Shown here: piece by piece, positions 1 through 9,251 of the stretch
Layout: each line of letters begins with the position of its first letter
Position numbering within the stretch: position 1 is the first letter of the stretch
Source of the DNA: Stenotrophomonas acidaminiphila
GTDB taxonomy: Bacteria > Pseudomonadota > Gammaproteobacteria > Xanthomonadales > Xanthomonadaceae
NCBI GenBank assembly: GCA_002951995.1
Contig: CP019797.1
Span: 3,084,501 to 3,148,500, forward strand
Direction of reading: 5' to 3'
DNA length: 64,000 bases
Program-made: the position numbers and the translations under genes
Notes under the pieces: generated by a model
What the model was told of the DNA's origin: nothing
The model's input: the letters and a program-made list of their open reading frames with translations, nothing else
Database searches by the model: none

Positions 1-1
1 G

Positions 2-301
2 CTGCGCGCGCCGCTGCGGGCGCTGGTGCAGGCGCAGCAGCAACTGCTGCAGGCCGAGCACGAAGTGGCGCAGGTGGCCGACGTGCTGCGCCGCGACCAG
101 AAGTACGCGCCGGCCGGGCGGCCGTCGATCCATATCGTGCAGCTGCGCAAGCAGCAGGCGGCCGCAAAGCAGGTAATGCTGATCGCGCGGCAGCGGCTGG
201 CGCAGGTGGCGCAGACCTTCGTGCAGGCCAGCGGGCTGGCGCTGAAGCCGAAGCAGTCGCCCAGCGAGGCGGTGGCGGCGTGGCTGCAGGCGCTGCGCTG
301 A
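2..301 (+). CDS. C-terminal part of an unrecognised helical protein
   Basis: An open frame enters the window from the left at base 2 and stops at TGA 299-301, leaving the last 99 residues. The visible part is rich in Gln, Ala and Arg, has no Cys and no membrane segment, and the run AQQQLLQAEHEVAQ looks like a coiled coil. Codon bias toward G/C in third positions matches the neighbours. I do not recognise the family. The true start lies outside the window; internal GTG codons such as that at 26 are unlikely to be the start. It is followed by a converging gene (yceI) with one hairpin between them. Confidence 0.6.
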   Translation: MRAPLRALVQAQQQLLQAEHEVAQVADVLRRDQKYAPAGRPSIHIVQLRKQQAAAKQVMLIARQRLAQVAQTFVQASGLALKPKQSPSEAVAAWLQALR

Positions 302-357
302 GCCACCGGTGCCCCCGCGGCGCGGCTCGGCGCCGCGGCGGCCGCGATGAAAAGCAC

Positions 358-380
358 AAGGCCCGCCATTGGCGGGCCTT
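358..380 (-). terminator. Intrinsic terminator downstream of yceI
   Basis: Ten-base-pair stem (AAGGCCCGCC / GGCGGGCCTT) with a three-base loop. On the minus strand it is followed by GTGCTTTTC, a short U-rich tract, so it best terminates the minus-strand yceI gene. Confidence 0.75.
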
Positions 381-414
381 GCGCGTATTGCGTGCGGACC
401 AGGTGCCCGGCGGC

Positions 415-1107
415 TTATTCGGCCTTCGGGATCGAGGCTTCGGTGGTGATGCGCACCTTGACCTCGTCGCTCACGGCTGGAGCGTAGGCGCCCACGCCGA
501 AGTCGCTGCGCTTGAGGGTGGTGGTGGCGTCGAAGCCGACCGACGGCAGCTTCAGCATCGGGTGTTCACCGGCGCCGTTGATGGTGACGTCCAGGGTGAC
601 CGGCTTGGTGGTTCCCTTGACGGTCAGGTCGCCGGTGACGGTGAGCTTGTTGGTGCCGGCGGCTTCGACCTTGGTGCTCTTGAAGGTGGCGGTCGGGAAC
701 TTGGCGGCGTCGAAGAAATCGGCGCTGCGCAGGTGTTCGTCGAACTTGCCGGTGAAGGCGTTCAGGCCCGACAGCGGCAGGGTCACTTCCACGCTGGACT
801 TGCTGACGTCGGCGGCGTCGTAGACCAGGGTGCCGTCGACGTTGCCGAAGTGCGCGCTGGGGTTGGAGAAGCCCATGTGGGTCCACTGCACCAGCACGTC
901 GGTGTGGGTCGGGTCGAGCTTGTAGGTACCGGAAGCGACCTGGATCGGGGCGACTTCGGGCGCGGCCGGGGCGGCGGCGGCTTCGGCCGGGGCGGCGGCG
1001 GTGGTGTCGGCCGGGGCGGCCGGGGCAGCGGTGTCGGCCGGCTTGGAGCAGGCGCTGATGGCGGCGGCCAGGGCCAGCGGGAGCAGCAGCTTGGTGACGG
1101 TGGACAT
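415..1107 (-). CDS. YceI family lipoprotein
   Basis: 230 residues. The start is ATG 1107-1105, preceded by GGAG at good spacing; the frame is open further upstream but without a better start. Residues 1-20 form a signal peptide ending in a lipobox (AISAC), so it should be a lipid-anchored periplasmic protein. An Ala/Pro-rich linker (about 25-60) leads to the YceI lipocalin-like domain with the family pattern FSNPSAHFGNVDGTL and later FGVGAYAPAVSDEV. YceI proteins form a beta barrel that binds isoprenoid or polyprenyl-type ligands; the physiological ligand here is not known. The gene stands alone, downstream of and in the same direction as the nitroreductase gene at 1193-1783. Confidence 0.88.
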   Translation of the reverse strand: MSTVTKLLLPLALAAAISACSKPADTAAPAAPADTTAAAPAEAAAAPAAPEVAPIQVASGTYKLDPTHTDVLVQWTHMGFSNPSAHFGNVDGTLVYDAADVSKSSVEVTLPLSGLNAFTGKFDEHLRSADFFDAAKFPTATFKSTKVEAAGTNKLTVTGDLTVKGTTKPVTLDVTINGAGEHPMLKLPSVGFDATTTLKRSDFGVGAYAPAVSDEVKVRITTEASIPKAE

Positions 1108-1192
1108 GGGTGTCTCCTGGGATGCGGAATGGGAAGGCGGGAACGGTCTTTTCAGCATGCCGGCGCGCCTGTTACGGCGCCGGGTGGAGCGG

Positions 1193-1783
1193 TCAAACGA
1201 TACGCGCGGCTTCGTCGAAGGACAGGCGCGGCAGGCGCGGGAACACGCCGGAAGGATCGCCATAGCCCAGGTTGACGAGGAAGTTGGACTTGATGGCGGT
1301 ACCGGCGAAGAAGGCGGCGTCGACCTTGGCGTTGTCGAAGCCGGACATGGGGCCGGCGTCCAGGCCCAGCGCGCGCGCGGCCAGCATCAGGTAGGCGCCC
1401 TGCAGGCTGCCGTTGCGGAAGGCGGCCTCGTGGCGGCCTTCGCGCGGGCCGTCGAACCAGGACTTGGCGTCGGTGTGCGGGAACAGGTACGGCAGCTTTT
1501 CGTGGAAATCCTCGTCGTAGCCGACGATCACCGTGACCGGCGCGGCCAGGGTCTTGGCCAGGTTGCCTTCGGACAGCGCCGGGGCCAGCTTCTGCTTGGC
1601 TTCGGCGGACTTGACGAACACGAAGCGCGCCGGCGTGGAGTTGGCCGCGGTCGGGCCCCACTTCAGCAGGTCGTACAGTGCGCGCAGCTGGCTGTCCTCG
1701 ACCGGGCGGTCCTGGAAGGCATTCTGGGTGCGCGCGGTGCGGAACAGCTGGTCGAGCGCGGCATCGGCAAGAACATCAGACAT
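1193..1783 (-). CDS. RutE/HadB-type nitroreductase (malonic semialdehyde reductase family)
   Basis: 196 residues, exactly the usual length for the RutE/HadB branch of FMN-dependent nitroreductases. The start ATG is preceded by GGAG five bases away. Family patterns are visible along the length: [11 protein letters not shown] near the N-terminus, [16 protein letters not shown] (flavin site region, about 45-60), the [10 protein letters not shown] stretch (about 145) and LVNLGYG near the end. The family reduces aldehydes or quinone-like and nitro substrates with NAD(P)H in the cytoplasm. No pyrimidine-degradation (rut) genes are nearby, so the RutE role is not supported by context; a general oxidoreductase role is equally possible. 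Confidence 0.88.
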   Translation of the reverse strand: MSDVLADAALDQLFRTARTQNAFQDRPVEDSQLRALYDLLKWGPTAANSTPARFVFVKSAEAKQKLAPALSEGNLAKTLAAPVTVIVGYDEDFHEKLPYLFPHTDAKSWFDGPREGRHEAAFRNGSLQGAYLMLAARALGLDAGPMSGFDNAKVDAAFFAGTAIKSNFLVNLGYGDPSGVFPRLPRLSFDEAARIV

Positions 1784-1913
1784 GGAAACTCCGTGATGGA
1801 TTGGCTACGGTCGTGGCCTTGTACGGGCAAGCCCCGGACAATGCCAGCGCAGCAGAGGCCGCAGTGTAGGGCGTCGTGACTGTTGCAACACCCGGCCTGA
1901 CTGAAACGAATTA

Positions 1914-2888
1914 ATGCCACACGCGAAACGATCGACGCTTCCCTGGACGATCACCGACGGCCGCGCCGGCAACGTGCGCCAGGCCGTGGCGTTGGCGTCG
2001 GCGCTGCGCCTGGGCGGCCAGCAGCGGCTGCAGCTGGCGCCGCGCGCGCCATGGCGCTGGCTGGCGCCGCGCACCCTACCCGGCGCCGCGCGCGGCTTTG
2101 GCGAAACGTTCGAACGCCTGGCCACCGGGCCGGCGCCGGCGCTGGCGATCGGCTGCGGCCGCCAGGCCGCCGGCGCGCTGCGGGTGCTCGGCGCGCGTGG
2201 CACGCGCACGGTGCAGATCCTGGACCCGCGCATCAATGCCCGCCACTGGGACTTGGTGGTGGTGCCCGAGCATGACCGCCTGCGCGGCGGCAACGTGCTG
2301 ACCCTGCTGGGCAGCCTGAACCCGGTGACCGACGACTGGCTGGCCTGCGGCCGCGCCGCGTTCGCCAGCTTCGAGCAGTTGCCCGGGCCGCGCACCGCGC
2401 TGCTGGTGGGCGGCCCCACCGACCATGCGCCGTGGCAGCAGGCGGAGATCGTGCCGGTGCTGCGCGAACTGGCCGCGCGCATCCGCGCCGAAGGCGGCAG
2501 CGTGCTGGCCACCACCTCGCGGCGCACGCCGCGGCCGGTGACCCAGGCGCTGCTGCGCGCGTTCGACGACGTGCCCGGGGTGATCTGGAGCGACGGCGGC
2601 GACGGCAGCAACCCGTATGCCGGCCTGCTGGGCTGGGCCGACCGGGTGGTGTGCACGCCCGATTCGGTGAACCTGCTGTCCGAGGCGTGTGCCACGCGGG
2701 TGCCGGTGGGCGTGCTGCTGGGCCAGCGCGCGCAGGCGCGGATGCTGCGCTTCCAGCGCGCGCTGCGCGCGCGCGGGCGCCTGCTGGACGGGCTGGACGC
2801 GCTGCAGGCCGATCCGCGGCAACCGATAGAACCGCTGCGCGAAACCCCGCGCATCGCCGCCGAGGTAAAGGCGCGGCTTGGCCTGTAA
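1914..2888 (+). CDS. Mitochondrial fission ELM1-like (DUF1022) protein
   Basis: 324 residues. The N-terminal pattern TITDGRAGNVRQA, the middle LLVGGPTDHAPW and the C-terminal WADRVVCTPDSVNLLSEA are typical of the ELM1/COG3660 family, found in alpha- and gamma-proteobacteria and, as ELM1, in plant mitochondria. The fold resembles glycosyltransferase-B type nucleotide-sugar enzymes, but no bacterial activity is established. There is no signal peptide, so it should be cytosolic, possibly membrane-associated. Transcribed divergently from the nitroreductase gene across about 130 bp. Followed 37 bp later by the DUF2145 gene in the same direction. Confidence 0.88.
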   Translation: MPHAKRSTLPWTITDGRAGNVRQAVALASALRLGGQQRLQLAPRAPWRWLAPRTLPGAARGFGETFERLATGPAPALAIGCGRQAAGALRVLGARGTRTVQILDPRINARHWDLVVVPEHDRLRGGNVLTLLGSLNPVTDDWLACGRAAFASFEQLPGPRTALLVGGPTDHAPWQQAEIVPVLRELAARIRAEGGSVLATTSRRTPRPVTQALLRAFDDVPGVIWSDGGDGSNPYAGLLGWADRVVCTPDSVNLLSEACATRVPVGVLLGQRAQARMLRFQRALRARGRLLDGLDALQADPRQPIEPLRETPRIAAEVKARLGL

Positions 2889-2925
2889 CGCTTTCTTACG
2901 TGCCCCCTGCAAGGATGCGCCGCCG

Positions 2926-3773
2926 ATGAACCGCCCTCTTCCCGCCCTGCTGGCGCTGGGCCTGGCCACGCTGGCGCCGGCCGCGCTGGCGCAGCCGCCG
3001 GCCTGCGCCCCGCGCTACCCGCCGCCCACCACGATGGCGGCGATGTTCGACATGGCCGCGCTCACCGCCGACACCCTGGACGCCCTGCCCGGGGTGGACG
3101 TGGCCATTGCCGCGCGCGGCGGCCAGGACCTGAGCCGTTATGGGCTGCGCCACAGCCACCTGGCGTTCCTGCGCCGCGACGCCGCCGGCCGCTGGGAGGT
3201 ACTGCACCTGCTCAACCGCTGCCAGGGCGGTACCTCGGCGCTGTACCGCGAGGGGCTGGTGAATCTGGTGGGCGAAAGCGCCATCCGCACCGACCTGCGC
3301 GTGGGCATTCCCAGCGCCGCGGTACGCGCGGCGCTGGCGCAGTTGCTGGACGGCGACGCCGCGCCGGCGCGTGCCCTGCACCAGCCGCGCTACAGCATGC
3401 TGGCCTACCCCGGCAGCAGCGACTACCAGAACTCCAACCAGTGGGTGCTGGAAGTGCTGGCCGCGGCGATGGCGCGCGCCGGCGAGGGCCGCGTGCTGGA
3501 CGGGCGCAGCGCGGCCCGCGACTGGCTGCAGCGCAACGACTACCGCCCGCGCGGCTGCACATCGGCCTGGGCAAGCGGCTGGGCGCGCGCCTGTTCGCCG
3601 ACAACGTGGCGGTCACCGACCACCCGGCCAGCGAGCGCCTTTCCGGCAACTATTCGGTGGTGACGGTGGAATCGGTGTTCGATTTCCTGCACCACCGTGG
3701 CGCGCTGGAGCGCGAGCTGAGCATTCCCCACCAGGGCGACGCGGCCGCCGCGCCCGCCCCTTCTTCCCCGTGA
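2926..3773 (+). CDS. DUF2145 secreted protein, frameshifted in this assembly
   Basis: The start ATG 2926 opens with a clear Sec signal peptide ([18 protein letters not shown]). The frame reads DUF2145 sequence (HSHLAFLRRD, YREGLVNLVGE, SDYQNSNQWVLEV) up to YRPRG, then continues in another frame as LHIGLGKRLGARLFADN and ends at TGA 3771-3773 after VVTVESVFDFLHHRG. One missing base in the GG at 3553-3554 (GG for GGG) explains the break; adding it restores about 282 residues, the usual family size. DUF2145 proteins are exported and of unknown function. The next gene, 16 bp downstream, is also exported and probably cotranscribed. Confidence 0.82.
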
Positions 3774-3789
3774 CCCCAGGAACGCCCCC

Positions 3790-4308
3790 ATGAAGCCCTT
3801 GCCCGCCGCTGCCGCCCTGACCTTCGCCCTGGCCCTGCTGCTGCCCACTGCCCCGGCACGCGCCGGCGACAACCTGAACACCTCCGACGTCTCGGTGCTG
3901 CTGGTCAGCGGCAGCGCGGTGATGGTGGTCTCCGGGCCGGTGTTCCTGTCGGCGGCGGGCGTGAACCGCGCCAGCGAGCTGTCCAGGACGGCGGACGCCC
4001 CAGGCGACGGCCGCCGCCGGATCAGTGCCGGGCCGCTGCCGGACATGCAGGTCAAGGCGATCGCACCGACCGCCGATGGCGGCCGCAGCGTGACCCTGGT
4101 GGACCCGCGTGACCCGGCAAACAGCGCGCGCCTTCAGTGGCCGCAGCGCGAGGACAACCCGGCCGCCAATTTCGTGCCCGGCCAGACCGTGGCCTTCACC
4201 CCCAGCCCGCGCGGCAGCGGCTGGATGCTGCGCGCCGAGGATGGGGCGGTGCTGACCTTCGTGCCGACCATCGAGGCGGCCGACGACAGCCACAGCGCCA
4301 CGCTGTAG
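3790..4308 (+). CDS. Secreted protein of unknown function, partner of DUF2145
   Basis: 172 residues with an N-terminal signal peptide ending near ARA-GD (residue 25). The mature part begins LNTSDVSVLLVSGSAVMVVSGPV, a hydrophobic beta-rich stretch, followed by a charged region and a C-terminal portion (VPGQTVAFTPSPRGSGWML) that looks like a small beta domain. It starts 16 bp after the DUF2145 stop with an AGGA-like ribosome site, so the two are probably one operon and both periplasmic. I cannot name a family with certainty. No cysteines remain in the mature part and there is no membrane anchor after the signal peptide. Confidence 0.7.
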   Translation: MKPLPAAAALTFALALLLPTAPARAGDNLNTSDVSVLLVSGSAVMVVSGPVFLSAAGVNRASELSRTADAPGDGRRRISAGPLPDMQVKAIAPTADGGRSVTLVDPRDPANSARLQWPQREDNPAANFVPGQTVAFTPSPRGSGWMLRAEDGAVLTFVPTIEAADDSHSATL

Positions 4309-4469
4309 GCCCGTACCCGGCCACCGGCAGCGGGTGAAGGGCGGTAAAGCCGGCGGCCGGTACAATGCCGGCCCGTTGTTGCCTGCCTGCTCCGGCACCG
4401 CCACCCACTTTTTCCCGCCCGCCGGCGGCCACGCTCCCTGGCGTTGCCGTCCGTTGCCTGCCTGCTGCC

Positions 4470-5024
4470 ATGCCCCCGACTCCGCCGATCCGTTTCGCCC
4501 CGCTCACTCCGCTGTCGCTGCTGCTGGCCGTGCTGGCCATGGGCGCGGTGGTGCTGGGCTCGAACGTGCTGGTGCAGTACCCGATCAACGACTGGCTGAC
4601 CTGGGGCGCCTTCAGCTATCCGGTGGCGTTCCTGGTGAGCAACCTGATCAACCGCCGCTTCGGCCCGCAGGCGGCGCGGCGCGTGGCCTGGGCCGGGTTC
4701 GCGGTGGCGGTGCTGCTGTCGGTGTGGATCGCCACGCCGCGCATCGCGGTCGCCTCGTGCATGGCCTTCATCTGCGCGCAGCTGCTGGACATCACCGTGT
4801 TCGACCGGCTGCGCCGCGGCAACTGGTGGCGCGCGCCGGCGGTGGCCACCAGCTGCAGCGCGACCCTGGACACGGCGATCTTCTGGACCATCGCCTTCGC
4901 CGGCGCGCCGCTGCCGTGGGTGAGCTGGGCGGTGGGCGACTGGCTGGTCAAGCTGGGCATCGGCCTGTGCCTGCTGGTGCCGTTCCGCGCACTGCTGTGG
5001 AAGATGGCCCCGGCGCGGATGTAA
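4470..5024 (+). CDS. VUT/YhhQ-type queuosine-precursor transporter
   Basis: 184 residues with five to six hydrophobic segments. The pattern FSYPVAFLVSNLINRRFGPQAARR (about 45-65) and the later CATLDTAIF-like stretch are those of the VUT/DUF165 (YhhQ) family, inner-membrane carriers that take up queuosine precursors such as preQ0 for tRNA modification. An in-frame ATG at 4365 would add 35 residues, but it lies inside a promoter-like GGTACAATGC box, so 4470 is preferred. The gene stands alone between the secreted pair and the repeat array; no other queuosine genes are in the window. Confidence 0.83.
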   Translation: MPPTPPIRFAPLTPLSLLLAVLAMGAVVLGSNVLVQYPINDWLTWGAFSYPVAFLVSNLINRRFGPQAARRVAWAGFAVAVLLSVWIATPRIAVASCMAFICAQLLDITVFDRLRRGNWWRAPAVATSCSATLDTAIFWTIAFAGAPLPWVSWAVGDWLVKLGIGLCLLVPFRALLWKMAPARM

Positions 5025-5050
5025 GGCGCCGCGGCGGCGTGTTTCACGGC

Positions 5051-5627
5051 AGCGGGGCTTGCCCCCGGCGTGTGGCTTTGCCGGTGATGCCCCGTGCCGG
5101 GCGAGCCCGGCACCTACGGTCCCGCGGGGCGCGGCTGCACCTGCGCCTGCGCCAGCGCGCACAACGCATCGGCAGCCTGCGTCCCTGCGGCAATGGCCAT
5201 CGCGGCGTAGATGCGGGGCTTGCCCCGCATTCGGCCTTCCCGGTGAGGCCCCGTGCCGGGCGAGCCCGGCACCTACGGTTCCGCGGGGCATGGCTGCACC
5301 TGCGTCGTGCCATCCCCGCGCGAACATCGCCTCGGCAACCTGCCTCCTTGCGGCAATGACCATCGCAGCGTAGATGCGGGGCTTGCCCCGCATTCGGCCT
5401 TCCCGGTGAAGCCCGTGCCGGGCGAGCCCGGCACCTACGGTCCCGCGGTCGCGAGTACACCTGCGTCGTGCAATCACAGCGCGCACAACGCATCGGCAGC
5501 CTGCCTCCCTGCGGCAATGACCATCACGGCGTAGATGCGGGGCTTGCTCCGCATTCGGCTTTCCTGGTGATGCCCCGTGCCAGGCAAGCCCGGCGCCTAC
5601 GCTTCGAATGGCAAGCCCGGTACCTAC
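5051..5627. repeat. Tandem array of GTAG palindromes (SMAG/REP-like), period about 162 bp
   Basis: This gene-free stretch is a set of short palindromes starting with GTAG. Plus-oriented copies (GTAGATGCGGGGCTTGCCCC...) lie at 5207-5230, 5370-5393 and 5531-5554, with a decayed copy near 5051. Minus-oriented copies (read as GTAGGTGCCGGGCTCGCCC...) lie at 5094-5117, 5253-5276, 5415-5438 and 5577-5600, with a truncated one at 5610-5627. Plus and minus copies alternate, forming a composite unit of 161-163 bp repeated three to four times, including the non-palindromic spacer. This is the layout of REP/BIME elements, known as SMAG in Stenotrophomonas. Confidence 0.88.
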
Positions 5628-8428
5628 GCTTCGAACGGCAGGCCCTGCGCCACCGCCGCGGCGGTGATCGCCGCGCACGCGCTTTCGATGCCCGGGGTCG
5701 GCACGGTGATGCGCGGGCGCCGGTCCAGGGTGCACGACAGTCCGGCATCGAGCAGGGTGGCGTGGGCGTCGTGCAGGGCCGTGGCGGTGGCGGGCGGCAG
5801 CCAGCCGCTGGTGGCCAGCGCGTCGATCAGGCGTGGGGTTTCGCGCGGCCCGCACAGCGCCGGGGCGCTCGCCGCGCCGGCCAGCACGCCGGTCTGCAGC
5901 AGGAACTCCAGGTCCACCAGGCCGCCGGCGCCCTGCTTGAGGTCCAGCCGCGCGGCATCGCTGCGGTCCAGCTCGGCGCGCATGCGCGCGCGCATCTTCA
6001 ACACGTCGCCGAACAGGGTGCCGGGGTCGCGGGTGCGGCCCAGCGTGCTGCCGCGCACCTGCTCGAACGCGGCCAGCAGGGCCGCGTCGCCGGCCACGCC
6101 GCGGGCGCGCACCAGTGCCTGGTGTTCCCAGGTCCAGGCGCGCTCGCGCTGGTATTCGGTGTAGCTGGCCAGCGAGGACACCAGCGCGCCCTTGCCGCCG
6201 TCCGGGCGCAGGCGCACGTCGATGTCGTACAGGCGCCCGGCGGCGGTGACCGCCGACAGCAGCGCCATCACTTTCTGCGCCAGCCGCGCGAACCAGCGGC
6301 TGCTCTCCAGCGGGCGCCGGCCGTCGCTTTCCTCGGCCGCGGGCGGGTGGTCGTACAGGAACACCAGGTCCAGGTCGGACCCGAAGCCCAGTTCCAGCCC
6401 GCCCAGGCTGCCGTAGCCGATGATGGCGAAGCGCCCGCCGGGCACCTGGCCATGTGCGGCGGCCAGGTCGGCGTGCGCCATGGCCAGCACGGTGTCGACC
6501 ACGGCGTCGGCCAGCTGCGCCAGCTGCCGGGTGCAGTCCACCGCGCGCTGGCGGCCATCGTGGAAGGCCAGCGCCATGCGGAAGCTCAGCGCCAGGCGTA
6601 CCTCGTTGAGCGCGCGCAGCGCGGCTTCCGGGTCGTCGATGGCCAGTGCCGCGGCGCACGCGTCGCGCATTTCCTGCGCCTCCGGCAGCGGCCCGGCCAC
6701 GCGCGTGTCCAGCAGTTCGTCCAGCAGCAGCGGGAACGCCACCAGGCGTTCGGACAGCAGCGCGCTGCGCGCCAGCACGTTGACCAGCCGGGTAAGCGCG
6801 CTGGGTTGTTCGTCCAGCAGCGCCAGGTAGCTGGTGCGGCGCAGGATCGCCTGCAGCAGGCCGAGCACGCGGCGCAGCGCGGCGTCGGGCTGCGGCGAGC
6901 GGGTGGCCGCGTGCAGCAATGCCGGCAGCACCCGGTCCAGGCGCGCGCGCGCGGCGTCGGACAGCGATTTCACCCCGAGCGACTGCGCGAACTCGCGCAG
7001 CGACTGGTCGGCGCCGGCGGCGTCGGCGAAGCCGGCCGCGGCCAGCACCTCGGCGTCGCCGCCACCGGGCAGCACCCGCCAGTAGCTGGACAGCGCGTCG
7101 GGCGCGGCCTGGCCGCGGCGTGGCGCCAGCAGCGCGGCGAATTCGGTGGCCACACACTGGCGCTGCTCGTCCAGCGCCACCAGCAGTTGGTCCCAGCCGG
7201 CATGGCCCAGGCCCAGCGCGATGCGCAGGCGGTCGTCGGCATCGGCCGGCAGGCGGTGGGTCTGCGCGTCGCGCAGCATCTGCAGGCGGTTCTCCAGCCG
7301 GCGCAGGAAGCGGTAGGCGTGGGCCAGCGCGGCGCCGTCGGCCGCGTCCATCTGCCCGGATTCCACCAGCGCCTGCAGCGCCGGCAGCAGCCGCCGTTCG
7401 CGCAGCGCCGGTTCGCGGCCACCGCGGATCAGCTGCAGCGCCTGGGCGAGGAACTCGATCTCGCGGATGCCGCCGGGGCCGCGCTTGATGTCGTCGAAGC
7501 GGTCGCTGCGTGCGACTTCGGCGGTGATCGCGGCTTTCATCTCGCGCAGGCCGTCGAGCGCGGTGAAGTCCAGGTAGCGGCGGTAGACGAACGGGCGCAG
7601 GGTTTCCAGCCAGGCCTCGCCGGCGGCGATGTCGCCGGCCACCGCGCGTGCCTTGATCCACGCATAGCGCTCCCAGTCGCGGCCTTCGCGCTGGAAGTAC
7701 TGGTCCATGCCGGCGAAGGACAGCGCCACCCGCCCGGCGCTGCCGAACGGACGCAGGCGCAGGTCGACGCGGTGGCAGAAGCCGTCGGCGGTGGTTTCGT
7801 CCAGCAGCCGCGCCAGGCGCTGGCCCAGCCGCGCGAAGTATTCCTCGGCCGCCAGCGGCCGCGCGCCGTCGGACTCGCCCGCCTGCGGGTAGGCATAGAC
7901 CAGGTCGATGTCGGAGGAAAAATTGAGTTCGCCGCCGCCCAGCTTGCCCAGCCCGAACACCACCAGCCGCTGTGCGCTGCCGTCGTCGGCGCGGACCACG
8001 CCGTGGCGCTGGGCGAACTCCTGCTCCAGCGCGGCCAGCGCTAGCTGCAGGCAGTCCTCGGCCAGGGCGGTGGCGCCGCGCAGGGTGGCGTCGACGTCGT
8101 CCAGCCCGTTCACGTCGCGCCAGACCAGCCGGGTGGAGGCGGCGGCGCGGTAGCGGCGCAGCTGCACCGGCCAGGCGCTGGGCTGCAGCGGGTCGAGCAC
8201 GGGCAGCGGCAGCGGCGCGTCGACGGCCAGCTGCGCCAGCAGCTCCGGCTGCCGGCACAGGGTGTCGATGGCGAAATCGCTGGCCAGCGCCAGCCGCCGC
8301 AGGCCGGCCTCGACGTCAGGGACCTGCGGCCAGTGCGCCGGGTCTGGCGCGGCGAGCCTGAGGCGGGCGATGGCGCGGTCGAGCAGGGCGGCCACGGGCG
8401 GGGGCGGGTCGGAAATCGGCAAGGTCAT
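5624..8428 (-). CDS. glnE: Bifunctional glutamine synthetase adenylyltransferase / adenylyl-removing enzyme
   Basis: 934 residues, close to the 946 of E. coli GlnE. Two nucleotidyltransferase centres are visible: [19 protein letters not shown] (about residue 160-180, the deadenylylating half) and [19 protein letters not shown] (about 665-685, the adenylylating half). The enzyme adds or removes AMP on glutamine synthetase in response to PII and glutamine, setting nitrogen assimilation. The start MTLPISD at 8428 is chosen over upstream in-frame codons because conservation begins there. The stop codon TAG (5626-5624) lies inside the last, truncated GTAG repeat. No glnA or glnB is in the window. 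Confidence 0.96.
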   Translation of the reverse strand: MTLPISDPPPPVAALLDRAIARLRLAAPDPAHWPQVPDVEAGLRRLALASDFAIDTLCRQPELLAQLAVDAPLPLPVLDPLQPSAWPVQLRRYRAAASTRLVWRDVNGLDDVDATLRGATALAEDCLQLALAALEQEFAQRHGVVRADDGSAQRLVVFGLGKLGGGELNFSSDIDLVYAYPQAGESDGARPLAAEEYFARLGQRLARLLDETTADGFCHRVDLRLRPFGSAGRVALSFAGMDQYFQREGRDWERYAWIKARAVAGDIAAGEAWLETLRPFVYRRYLDFTALDGLREMKAAITAEVARSDRFDDIKRGPGGIREIEFLAQALQLIRGGREPALRERRLLPALQALVESGQMDAADGAALAHAYRFLRRLENRLQMLRDAQTHRLPADADDRLRIALGLGHAGWDQLLVALDEQRQCVATEFAALLAPRRGQAAPDALSSYWRVLPGGGDAEVLAAAGFADAAGADQSLREFAQSLGVKSLSDAARARLDRVLPALLHAATRSPQPDAALRRVLGLLQAILRRTSYLALLDEQPSALTRLVNVLARSALLSERLVAFPLLLDELLDTRVAGPLPEAQEMRDACAAALAIDDPEAALRALNEVRLALSFRMALAFHDGRQRAVDCTRQLAQLADAVVDTVLAMAHADLAAAHGQVPGGRFAIIGYGSLGGLELGFGSDLDLVFLYDHPPAAEESDGRRPLESSRWFARLAQKVMALLSAVTAAGRLYDIDVRLRPDGGKGALVSSLASYTEYQRERAWTWEHQALVRARGVAGDAALLAAFEQVRGSTLGRTRDPGTLFGDVLKMRARMRAELDRSDAARLDLKQGAGGLVDLEFLLQTGVLAGAASAPALCGPRETPRLIDALATSGWLPPATATALHDAHATLLDAGLSCTLDRRPRITVPTPGIESACAAITAAAVAQGLPFEA

Positions 8429-8486
8429 GGGCCCATTCTGGCATTGCCGGGCGCCTGCCCCGCGGGAGCGGAGGCTCCAAGACAGC

Positions 8487-8502
8487 TGATGTGACAGCAT
8501 CA
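8487..8502. promoter_or_regulatory. Palindrome upstream of vapB, candidate operator
   Basis: TGATG-N6-CATCA inverted repeat, 26 bp before the antitoxin start. Ribbon-helix-helix and AbrB antitoxins commonly bind palindromes in this position to repress their own operon; binding here is only inferred. Confidence 0.35.
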
Positions 8503-8527
8503 CGCATCAATCATCAGGGAGAGCCTC

Positions 8528-8779
8528 ATGCGCACCACCCTCGACATCGCCGACGACGTGCTGTTTGCCGCCAAGGAGCTGGCACGCCGCGAGAAGAAGC
8601 CACTCGGCCAGGTGATCAGCGAACTGGCGCGGCGGGCGTTCGCCCAGTCCGATGCCCCCTGGGGCACGACCGGCGTGGCCGAACCCCTGGCCGATTACGG
8701 CATTCATCCGCTGCCGCCACGCGGCGTGGTGGTCAGCAATGAACTCATCGACCGCCTGCGCGACGAAGAGGGCATCTGA
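8528..8779 (+). CDS. VapB-type antitoxin
   Basis: 83 residues. The N-terminal MRTTLDIADDVLFAAKELA... pattern is a ribbon-helix-helix DNA-binding domain of the CopG/VapB kind; the C-terminal part (SNELIDRLRDEEG) is the acidic tail that usually wraps the toxin. AGGGAGAG precedes the ATG. It overlaps the toxin gene by one base (TGATG), the usual translational coupling of type II toxin-antitoxin pairs. Expected role: neutralise the PIN-domain ribonuclease encoded next and autorepress the operon. Confidence 0.85.
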   Translation: MRTTLDIADDVLFAAKELARREKKPLGQVISELARRAFAQSDAPWGTTGVAEPLADYGIHPLPPRGVVVSNELIDRLRDEEGI

Positions 8780-9207
8780 TGCGTGCGTTGCTCGACGTGA
8801 ACGTGCTGATCGCACTGCACGACAGCGACCACGTCCACCATCACCCTGCCTCGGCCTGGCTGCGCACGCATATCGCGCATGGCTGGGCCAGTTGTCCGCT
8901 TACCCAGAACGGTTGCCTGCGCATCATGTCCCAGCCCGGATACGCCAAGCCGCAACCGCTGGGCAGCCTGGTGAGCATGCTGGCGCGTTCCACGTCCACG
9001 CCCTTCCATGCGTTCTGGCCAGACGCCATCAGCGTGCTGGATCGCACGCATTTCCAGCACGCCTACATCCACAGTCCGCGACAGTTGACCGATCTGTACC
9101 TGCTGGCGCTCGCGGTGCACCACGGCGGGCGGCTGGTGACCTTCAACCGGCACATTGCGCTGAGTGCGGTAGCGGGCGCGCGGCCCGAGCACCTGGTGCA
9201 GTTGTAA
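8779..9207 (+). CDS. VapC-type PIN-domain ribonuclease toxin
   Basis: 142 residues, PIN fold. The acidic residues expected at the metal site are present: Asp in MRALLDVNVLIAL (D6), Glu/Asp region around SVLDRTH, and D in SPRQLTDLYLLALAV, followed by the conserved GGRLVTFNRHI near residue 120. It belongs to the branch annotated as TA-system VapC family rather than the tRNA-fMet cleaving class, so the RNA target is unknown. Translation is coupled to the antitoxin by a one-base overlap. A strong terminator lies 45 bp downstream, so the pair forms a self-contained two-gene cassette. Confidence 0.86.
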   Translation: MRALLDVNVLIALHDSDHVHHHPASAWLRTHIAHGWASCPLTQNGCLRIMSQPGYAKPQPLGSLVSMLARSTSTPFHAFWPDAISVLDRTHFQHAYIHSPRQLTDLYLLALAVHHGGRLVTFNRHIALSAVAGARPEHLVQL

Positions 9208-9251
9208 GGCCGACCGCGGCACCGGGCACGGCACCGGGAGACCGCAAGTAA

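Noticed and set aside
5051..5627. CRISPR array
   Set aside because: The repeats are palindromes in alternating orientation with repeated spacers and a 162-bp period; no unique spacers and no cas genes nearby.
4134..8258. A 1374-codon minus-strand open frame overlapping glnE
   Set aside because: It is the GC-rich shadow of glnE and the repeat array; the real protein in the other minus frame has clear GlnE motifs and normal length.
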